Shown in pieces: positions 1-5,197 of a stretch of 20,783 bases of DNA. The stretch is from JAAOZP01 sp038848185 (GTDB lineage Archaea; Thermoproteota; EX4484-205; JAAOZP01), in assembly GCA_038848185.1 (NCBI GenBank), contig JAWCNV010000023.1:1-20783 (forward strand). Reading direction: 5' to 3'. Position numbers and translations under genes: made by a program. Under the pieces are notes generated by a model. That model made no database searches. It was given only the letters and a program-made list of their open reading frames with translations, and had not been told where the DNA came from. Every line of letters starts with the position of its first letter. The first letter of the stretch is position 1.

Positions 1-63
1 CGCTATTGTTCTTTCCTCGTTGAACGCAGGGATGCAGGCAACTATGAAATGCTTAAAGTCCAA
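1..63 (-). CDS. Family 2 glycosyltransferase, N-terminal fragment (runs off left edge)
   Basis: Reading the minus strand from 63 to 1 gives 21 residues with the core HFIVACIPAFNEERTIA. The IPAFNEE string is the classic first beta strand and nucleotide-binding loop of GT2 (GT-A fold) glycosyltransferases such as dolichol-phosphate mannosyltransferase-like enzymes. An in-frame TAA at 70-72 limits the 5' end, and TTG at 61-63 is the only visible start, giving an 11-base overlap with the end of the upstream gene. No good Shine-Dalgarno is seen. Such enzymes transfer a sugar from a nucleotide donor, often to a polyprenyl phosphate at the membrane, which would fit the GT-C-like membrane protein upstream in the same operon. 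Acceptor and donor cannot be told from 21 residues. Confidence 0.72.
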   Translation of the reverse strand, partial: MDFKHFIVACIPAFNEERTIA

Positions 64-526
64 AGGGTTTTAGCAACAGTTCTCTGCTACCTAGCCAAAG
101 CAAGTAGTTCTTCTCCTCCAGTAGCTTTTCAAGGGAGGGGAGCCATGAAAAGACGCCGTTCTCCCGATAGATCTTCTTAATCTCGCTTGCTTTCCTCCGC
201 CCAAGCTCCAGAGCCATGTCTGTAAAGCCTCTAAGCATCTTGCCCATTATTTTCTTCAGGGCTTTGAGCAGAGAGGGATTTAGAATCCTGCCCCTGAGCT
301 TCGCCAGCTCTAGGCCAGCCCGGTAAAGAGCCCTCTCTAAACGATTAAGCCTACGCCAATTACCGTTTCTATATGATTTCTCTAACGCTGCTCTAAGCTC
401 CTCGTAGGATGCAGAGTCTGAAAGGCTTAACGATTCCGAGTTTTCAGCTAAGGGCTCTTTACAAGGTGTGCTCAAGGGTCTTGCTTCAAACGGTAATAAA
501 ACAGCTATATAAGATTTTATCCGCAA
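53..526 (-). CDS. Conserved small basic protein, paralogue A of the YRNGNWRRL family
   Basis: I do not recognise a named family. The protein (157 aa from the longest start) has a variable, Ser-rich N-terminus of about 40 residues. A helical, Lys/Arg-rich core follows with YRNGNWRRL, ERAL, ELAKLRG and PSL in order, then a C-terminal YLLWLG. The gene ending at 3580 encodes a protein that aligns without gaps over about 107 residues, with roughly 47% identity by hand count, so the two are paralogues. No signal peptide or membrane segment is seen. The longest start is TTG at 526. However, a TATA-like element CTTATATAG (505-513) lies just inside it, so a start at TTG 475 (140 aa) is possible. It overlaps the following glycosyltransferase start. 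The basic core might bind nucleic acid or a membrane surface, but that is a guess. Confidence 0.75.
   Translation of the reverse strand: MRIKSYIAVLLPFEARPLSTPCKEPLAENSESLSLSDSASYEELRAALEKSYRNGNWRRLNRLERALYRAGLELAKLRGRILNPSLLKALKKIMGKMLRGFTDMALELGRRKASEIKKIYRENGVFSWLPSLEKLLEEKNYLLWLGSRELLLKPFGL
505..513 (-). promoter_or_regulatory. Candidate TATA box inside the 5' end of paralogue A
   Basis: On the minus strand this reads CTTATATAG. Its centre is about 35 bases upstream of the in-frame TTG at 475, so transcription would begin near 484 with a short leader. It suggests that the distal part of the operon can be transcribed separately, and that the annotated TTG at 526 may be too far upstream. 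Confidence 0.35.
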
Positions 527-566
527 ACTGCTTAAAGAACTGTTTTTTCGCCGTAAGTAAATCGGC

Positions 567-1181
567 TTAATTGTGAAACTGCTCCTGGGGTTCGTTTTTC
601 TCAGATACCCATCCCTTCAGATACTCGTCTCCATACAGCACTAATCCTTTAGATAATAGGGTATCAGGGTTCAGGTTTGGAAAAACGGTCTTAACCCTGT
701 TTTTACCTGCAATAACTATTTTAACCGGTCTTCCGGTTGAAGAGATTTCCGTTTTCTCAGAGTATTCGTCCTTCTCAGGGATCAGTATGATTTTTAATTC
801 GGCTTCTGGGTTTTCCTCAATCTCGTATGCTGGCAACACTATGATGCTTCTCAATCCTTCAACCTTCTCTGAATACGTTGAAATCAATGTTTTCACATCA
901 CTCACATATGGGGCTAGCTTCTTATCCGTGTTGACGAGTATTACGTACTCCTGGTTGAATTTGAAGACTGTTACGTTAACCGTGGGCAGATGTTTAAGCA
1001 TAGTTATAAACATGTTTTTCAGGGAGGTCCCGATTACTGGAATAGTGTTGAGTGAGGACTCTATTGACATGCGTGTCCGGGTTAAGCCTGCCTTAATCTT
1101 CCTGTTGACTTCAGCAGAGTTTATGGTGACCACGTATTCCCGGGGTAGAAGCTTGATCCTGATGTTGATTATAATAGCCAT
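567..1181 (-). CDS. Hypothetical protein in the GT-C-like operon
   Basis: This 204-aa protein is not recognised. It starts at ATG 1181, 26 bases after the stop of the upstream membrane protein. Composition is that of an alternating beta-rich soluble domain: hydrophobic strands such as VNVTVFKFN, YVILVNTD, RSIIVLPAYEI and LKIILIPEKDE, separated by charged turns. No long membrane helix, signal peptide or cysteine cluster is seen. The N-terminus (AIIINIRIKLLP) loosely resembles that of the 145-aa protein in the same operon (VINIKIGWP). The tail is acidic and polar. Position between the GT-C-like protein and a glycosyltransferase suggests an accessory role in the same membrane process, but nothing in the sequence identifies a catalytic activity. 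Confidence 0.7.
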   Translation of the reverse strand: MAIIINIRIKLLPREYVVTINSAEVNRKIKAGLTRTRMSIESSLNTIPVIGTSLKNMFITMLKHLPTVNVTVFKFNQEYVILVNTDKKLAPYVSDVKTLISTYSEKVEGLRSIIVLPAYEIEENPEAELKIILIPEKDEYSEKTEISSTGRPVKIVIAGKNRVKTVFPNLNPDTLLSKGLVLYGDEYLKGWVSEKNEPQEQFHN

Positions 1182-1207
1182 CTATCTAGCCAGGTTCAGC
1201 CGATTTC

Positions 1208-3067
1208 TTAAGCAGCTAAACGTGCCATAGACATGTAAGCGTAGTTGGCAGCAGACAGGGCTGCTAACCCCAGTGTCAAATACCCTGTTTTAGAGGAAAG
1301 CTTGGAGAACTTTTTGAAGACTCCGATTGAGCCGAATGTTGCCAGAATCTGTATTGGAAGATCGTAGAGAAGCCGGCTCTGCAACTCGCTGCCTGAAATA
1401 ATGAAGACAAAGGACACTGCCATTACCCAGGATACTAATAGCCTGCTGAACAGGTCTTTCCTAGGAGCAAGCATCAATGCCCCGATGAATGCTAGTATGA
1501 ATATTGGGAAACTATTTGAAAAGCCCATGATATAGTGTCTCAGAGCATACGACAGATTCTGGTTTAGGATCAGTAGGTTGTAAAAGCTAACGCCATAGTT
1601 GGCAGCATTATAACCTATGCTTGCTCCACTAGTCCTATCCAGTATTAAGGACCTGAAGACGTCGAATAAAAAGTTGATTAACGCCATTGATGCTAGTGGA
1701 AAAGCCTCCACTTTCACGTCATGATTCTCCTTCAGAAAAAATGTTCTGAGAAATGTAATAACTATGTGAGCCATAAGAACCCCCATTAGGAGCACCCAAG
1801 TCCAAGAGTGCGTGAATAATACTAAGATGAACATGATAGTAGATAATAGGAAATAAGTAAGCCTCCTTTTATCAAAGAACCTAAGCAGGAACATGAGTGC
1901 TAAGTAAGCTACTCCTAGGGCTAGCCAGTTTGCGAAGAAGCCGGCAACCATCCCTGCTACAGTGTTTATGGAGCATGCTGTGAAGAAAGCTGAGAGGGAG
2001 GCAGCTACCCGGTCTCCAGTACCCTGCTTTACGAACAGGTAGACGCTTAGAACAAGCATCGGAGAGAGGAAAACCGGCGAATACTTAACGATGCTTTCCA
2101 TCTCAGCTTTGAAAACCATATCGAGCAGGTAGAGGGAAACAAGGTAGATGGACCTCTCCTGTTTTCTGAAGGCCCAATCTATTGAAGCAATTGGCGTTGG
2201 AAGACTAGTCATGTCAACCATTATATTCACATATGACGCTACGTCCACACTTAGAGGCCGGCCAGTTGGATTGAGCCTAGGCGAATATGGGTACACTACA
2301 AGAAAAACCGATAGTAGAACAGAGAAAACCAGTATTACCTGTGTGTAGGGAAGCGGAATATTAAGGCTTCCGTTTTCCTTTGAGAAGGATAGTATTTTAG
2401 GGAAAGCCAGTTTCACCCTTATTGCGTTGATTAACCGATTCACTTTTTCCAGCTTAAGTGAGAGAAGCACCCAAGAAAACATTAGGAGAATAATAATGAG
2501 GGGATTCAGCACCTCTCCGACAGAAGAAAACTTTGATTGTATAAGCCTAAGACATTCCATTATTTCGGGCTGGCCGAAAAAAGGGTGGAAGCTCCAAGAG
2601 ACGAAGACGAGGAGCTCCAAGAGAAAAAAGGGAACGAGTACTAGCTTAAGAGTCTTTCTCAAAAGACCTATTCGTGCCACTAGAAATATTGTTGCAGCAA
2701 CCAGAGAAATAAAGAATAGGCTGAGTGCAAGCCACTCTAAGCTTAGTATGAAAAGCAGCAACACCAATGCTATTAATGTGACCGTTAAGTAACAAGCCTT
2801 CTTCGACACCGTGAACCTCGGCTCTATTAAGATGCTTAGAAAAACCACTATTACAAACAGTTCTGTTAGAATGGTTGAATGAACTTCAGGTGATATAAGG
2901 TTGATACGAAACAGTTGAGGCTTGCATGCTCCTGGGGCATAATATTGAATTCTTAAGGAGTTTAATGTAGAGAGAATGCACAGTATGAGAAGCACGGTGC
3001 TGGTGACCGCTAGAATAAACTTGGCTACAGAAGACATGTCTTTTTTAAAGTAGCTTTGAATCTTCAA
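1208..3067 (-). CDS. Polytopic membrane protein, GT-C glycosyltransferase-like
   Basis: The 619-aa protein has about 15-17 hydrophobic segments spread over its whole length, including around residues 17-35, 63-81, 90-132 (two), 141-158, 187-204 and 244-262, followed by a dense C-terminal set. After the segment near 250 there is a hydrophilic loop with PLSVDVASYVNIMVDM. An early acidic loop in this place is typical of GT-C transferases (PMT, AglB and related), in which an Asp binds the lipid-phosphate sugar donor or metal. The assignment is by architecture only, because no signature motif is conclusive. Start is TTG at 3067, overlapping the TGA of the upstream gene as TTGA, which implies translational coupling. 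With the glycosyltransferase at the left edge it points to envelope glycan or protein glycosylation. It could instead be a flippase-like or unrelated membrane protein. Confidence 0.65.
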   Translation of the reverse strand: MKIQSYFKKDMSSVAKFILAVTSTVLLILCILSTLNSLRIQYYAPGACKPQLFRINLISPEVHSTILTELFVIVVFLSILIEPRFTVSKKACYLTVTLIALVLLLFILSLEWLALSLFFISLVAATIFLVARIGLLRKTLKLVLVPFFLLELLVFVSWSFHPFFGQPEIMECLRLIQSKFSSVGEVLNPLIIILLMFSWVLLSLKLEKVNRLINAIRVKLAFPKILSFSKENGSLNIPLPYTQVILVFSVLLSVFLVVYPYSPRLNPTGRPLSVDVASYVNIMVDMTSLPTPIASIDWAFRKQERSIYLVSLYLLDMVFKAEMESIVKYSPVFLSPMLVLSVYLFVKQGTGDRVAASLSAFFTACSINTVAGMVAGFFANWLALGVAYLALMFLLRFFDKRRLTYFLLSTIMFILVLFTHSWTWVLLMGVLMAHIVITFLRTFFLKENHDVKVEAFPLASMALINFLFDVFRSLILDRTSGASIGYNAANYGVSFYNLLILNQNLSYALRHYIMGFSNSFPIFILAFIGALMLAPRKDLFSRLLVSWVMAVSFVFIISGSELQSRLLYDLPIQILATFGSIGVFKKFSKLSSKTGYLTLGLAALSAANYAYMSMARLAA

Positions 3068-3501
3068 CCAGGACCAGTTTGAACGAAAAGCAGCGTCTTC
3101 GCCGCTTTAACGTTTTCATCCATCACGAGCATTACCTCTACGGTATATTCTTTGGGAAGCGACCCAGGAGGGATTTTGAAGACGCGGCTGAAATTCCCGT
3201 TCTCACTCGTCTTCTCCCATCCTATTAATATTCTATCTTTATTGGTCTTAAGCCATATTTCTACGTCAAGCCCCTGTATGTTATACTTGGAGAATATCCA
3301 TCCTCTTTTCACGAAACCAGTTAACTCGATATCCTGGTCTGGATTGTTGATGACTTCAGGATTCAATTCGAATCCTATCTTGTAAACATAGCTGTCAACA
3401 ATAAACGGAATAACGTAGAAGAAGAGTATGATTAAGGCTAGGAATAAGGTGACTTGCGGCCACCCTATTTTAATGTTTATGACTATGTCTTTCGACGCCA
3501 A
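3064..3501 (-). CDS. Membrane-anchored beta-domain protein, unknown function
   Basis: This 145-aa protein has a single hydrophobic segment at about residues 14-34 (WPQVTLFLALIILFFYVIPF) and then about 105 residues of beta-rich, probably extracytoplasmic sequence. That stretch includes GFVKRGWIF, VEIWLKTNKDRILIGWEKTSENGNFSR (read in part) and YTVEVMLVMDENVKAAKTLLF. The pattern resembles a small immunoglobulin- or CARDB-like domain, in which a Gly-rich turn precedes a PPGSLP loop, but I cannot assign a family. Start is TTG 3501. The stop overlaps the start of the GT-C-like gene by four bases, so the two products are probably made together. A partner or periplasmic-side subunit of the membrane enzyme is a reasonable inference. 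Confidence 0.72.
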   Translation of the reverse strand: MASKDIVINIKIGWPQVTLFLALIILFFYVIPFIVDSYVYKIGFELNPEVINNPDQDIELTGFVKRGWIFSKYNIQGLDVEIWLKTNKDRILIGWEKTSENGNFSRVFKIPPGSLPKEYTVEVMLVMDENVKAAKTLLFVQTGPG

Positions 3502-3579
3502 GCCCTTATTGTGAGTAATGAGATGGAGGTTCTACTTGAGGTTTTTGAAAGTCTCCTGTTCCTGCCGCGAGACACGTGC

Positions 3580-3981
3580 TTAATCGATACATATGCCGAT
3601 GCTCCTCATCGCCGTCTGCTTAACACCAAGCCACAGCAGGTAGTCAGGGTCTCTTAGCAGAGACCTGATGCGGGGAAACCATTTTACCACCCTGTTCCTA
3701 CTGTAGAGTTCGTGCAGACGGTTTGCGTAATTCTTACCCAACTGGAGGATTTTTGTGGCAGTGGTCTGCAAGAGCTTTAAAGCGATGGTTTTCAACCGAC
3801 TTATGAGTGATGGGCTTACTATAGTGCCTCTCAGCTTAGCAAGCTCGATACTAGCTTTGAATAAAGCTCTCTCAACCATTGTCAGCCTCCTCCAGTTTCC
3901 ATTCCTATAGGCCTTCAGCCTTATCTTAACCAAGTCCTGATGCGAAAACTTCTGGTCTACTGTTGTTTTATCGATATGCAA
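3580..3981 (-). CDS. Conserved small basic protein, paralogue B of the YRNGNWRRL family
   Basis: This 133-aa protein carries the same ordered blocks as the gene ending at 53: YRNGNWRRL, ERAL, ELAKLRG, PSL and a C-terminal YLLWLG. The two align without gaps for about 107 residues. The tails differ at both ends. It is basic and helical, with no membrane segment. The longest start is TTG 3981, but a TATA-like string (ATATAAAAC, 3985-3993) lies immediately upstream, so initiation further in, for example TTG 3933, is possible. It is first in the minus-strand operon, 78 bases before the 145-aa membrane-anchored protein. Function is unknown; conservation of the core blocks in two diverged copies argues that both are functional genes and not decaying duplicates. 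Confidence 0.75.
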   Translation of the reverse strand: MHIDKTTVDQKFSHQDLVKIRLKAYRNGNWRRLTMVERALFKASIELAKLRGTIVSPSLISRLKTIALKLLQTTATKILQLGKNYANRLHELYSRNRVVKWFPRIRSLLRDPDYLLWLGVKQTAMRSIGICID

Positions 3982-4253
3982 TTCTGTTTTATATCGATTT
4001 TAATGTAGGTTTTTAAGTTTTTGTATTACTCGTTTAAAAGGGAGCCCATCTACTTGCCCACGTCACTTCCTCCACACGATGGTTGATAACCGGTTGTTCT
4101 CCGTTTGTGATTAACATGAGAAAAGAGGTGGTTCCTTGAGCCTCTAGCTATGTCTAAACCACCTAGTTTCCGTATTGCATTTTGGATTGTGCGTAATCAT
4201 GATTTTTATATAGTAGTAAAACTTATATCTTTGAATGTAAACCGTGTCAAGCA
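3982..4253. other. Divergent intergenic region with two promoters and an inverted repeat
   Basis: This stretch separates the minus-strand operon from the plus-strand small membrane protein. It holds TATA-like sequences for both directions and an inverted repeat AGGTGGTT (4126-4133) / AACCACCT (4157-4164) with a 23-base loop. It also contains ATCGATA-like repeats near 3967-3998 next to the minus-strand promoter. I see no open reading frame of note, no tRNA and no C/D-box RNA signature. Confidence 0.5.
4218..4228 (+). promoter_or_regulatory. TATA box of the small membrane protein gene
   Basis: AAACTTATAT is centred about 27-29 bases upstream of the ATG at 4254. This is the archaeal TATA-to-start spacing expected if the transcript begins at or within a few bases of the start codon, so a leaderless mRNA is likely. 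Confidence 0.6.
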
Positions 4254-4529
4254 ATGAACAAGGATCAAGGTATTGGAGTGTTACTCTTAATAGGATCCGT
4301 AGCAGGAGTCATATTGTACTTCTGGCTTCTGTTCTTATCAGCATGGGCACACCTTATTCTTCAGCTTACTGCTTTCATTGCAGTAGGTTTCGTTCTCTTC
4401 ATACTAGCCTGGATAGGATATACGCTCGCCACGACACCGCCGCCTAAGCCTATAGAAGAGATCGAGAAAGAACTCGGTAAGGAAGCAGGAGAGGTTAAGG
4501 AGGAGCCTCCACCACCCTCATCAAGCTAG
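4254..4529 (+). CDS. Small two-helix membrane protein (crenarchaeal type)
   Basis: This 91-aa protein has a short polar start (MNKDQGIG), two hydrophobic helices at about residues 7-28 and 35-58, and then a Pro- and Glu-rich cytoplasmic tail (TPPPKPIEEIEKELGK) ending PPPPSSS. From memory, proteins with this layout and the ATTPPPKPIEEIEKEL tail are widespread in Thermoproteota, often labelled as transcriptional regulator or hypothetical without real evidence. No DNA-binding motif is visible, so I would not call it a regulator. The ATG is supported by a TATA box at leaderless spacing. It stands alone, with a likely terminator after it, ahead of mscL. Confidence 0.8.
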   Translation: MNKDQGIGVLLLIGSVAGVILYFWLLFLSAWAHLILQLTAFIAVGFVLFILAWIGYTLATTPPPKPIEEIEKELGKEAGEVKEEPPPPSSS

Positions 4530-4530
4530 G

Positions 4531-4568
4531 AGCCTTAAGGCTTTCAACAAATCCTCTTCTAGTTTTTT
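4531..4568 (+). terminator. Probable terminator after the small membrane protein
   Basis: Immediately after the stop lies the perfect 12-base palindrome AGCCTTAAGGCT (4531-4542), followed by pyrimidine-rich sequence and a run of six Ts (4563-4568). Archaeal RNA polymerase usually terminates at U-rich tracts, so the T run is the more relevant part. The palindrome may help. Confidence 0.45.
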
Positions 4569-4721
4569 CAACGTGCTCTGTTTAAACGCTCCTCCAGCCT
4601 TATTCTCGACGTGCCCTCTAGCATGCTCTTAGCGTTCACGATAGGTGCTTAGCATAATAATTTCTCATTCTAATCTATTATTCTGTTAAATCCTCTTAAT
4701 TATTTGTTGGCTGGATAGGAA

Positions 4722-4730
4722 AAGCTTTTA
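4722..4730 (+). promoter_or_regulatory. TATA box of mscL
   Basis: AAGCTTTTA lies about 38 bases upstream of the mscL ATG at 4765, so transcription would start near 4752 and leave a leader of around a dozen bases. No clear Shine-Dalgarno is present. Confidence 0.4.
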
Positions 4731-4764
4731 TTTCTAGGCTGTAACTCAATTAGGGATATTAGGC

Positions 4765-5142
4765 ATGGTGTCTAAAGAGGATGAGATGCTTGAGGAACTG
4801 AGGAAGATTAGACAATTGTTGGAGCCTAAACCTGCTCCGCCTTCAACATCTCCGCCAAAAGGATTGTTAAACGAATTTAAAGACTTCCTTTCAAAATACA
4901 AGGTTATGGGGCTGGCTGTCGCCTTCATCCTCGGCCTATATCTCGGAACCCTGGTGCAAGCACTTGTTAACGATTTAATCATGCCGATAATTCAGTTCGC
5001 CACACCCGGCATCCAGTGGGAGGTTATTGAGTTGGGGCCTTTCCGAGTAGGCCACTTCATAGGAGCATTAATAACGTTCCTTATCGTAGCATTCGTAATC
5101 TTTCTTCTAGTAAAAATCACTAAGAAATGGGGAATAGAGTAA
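4765..5142 (+). CDS. mscL: Large-conductance mechanosensitive channel MscL
   Basis: MscL forms a homopentameric membrane pore that opens under tension to release solutes after osmotic downshock. The 125-aa protein has the family layout. An N-terminal amphipathic region contains FKDFLSKYKVMGLAVAFILG. TM1 (about 46-68) carries the small-residue gate region, and a conserved turn reads VNDLIMP (compare bacterial VADIIMP). A short periplasmic loop (PGIQWEVIELGPFRVGHFIG) leads into TM2 (about 98-117), with FLIVAFVIFLLVKI and a short basic C-terminus. The loop and C-terminal bundle are shorter than in E. coli. An extra 30-residue N-terminal extension contains a charged helix (DEMLEELRKIRQLLE) and a Pro/Ser-rich linker; this is the unusual part. 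A T-rich stretch at 5166-5170 may terminate the transcript. It converges on the GH35 gene. Confidence 0.88.
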   Translation: MVSKEDEMLEELRKIRQLLEPKPAPPSTSPPKGLLNEFKDFLSKYKVMGLAVAFILGLYLGTLVQALVNDLIMPIIQFATPGIQWEVIELGPFRVGHFIGALITFLIVAFVIFLLVKITKKWGIE

Positions 5143-5197
5143 GTTAATTCCATGGTCTTCCTATCTTTTTCTAGTTCAAGCTAGTCGAATAATGCTT

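Noticed and set aside
787..1230. A plus-strand frame of 147 codons opposite the 204-aa and 619-aa genes
   Set aside because: The hydrophobic translation is the mirror of the opposite-strand beta-rich coding sequence, and it overlaps two genes that fit the operon spacing.
2427..2792. A plus-strand frame rich in Ser, Thr, Arg and Lys
   Set aside because: It is antisense to membrane helices of the GT-C-like protein, which explains its composition; no start signal.
567..3501. Similar N-termini of the 204-aa and 145-aa proteins (IINIRI versus VINIKI) as a shared domain
   Set aside because: The similarity covers only about eight residues and does not extend; chance is the simpler explanation.
3982..4253. 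A structured RNA or tRNA in the left intergenic region
   Set aside because: Only an eight-base stem is seen; there is no cloverleaf, no C/D-box pair and no poly-T end at the right place.
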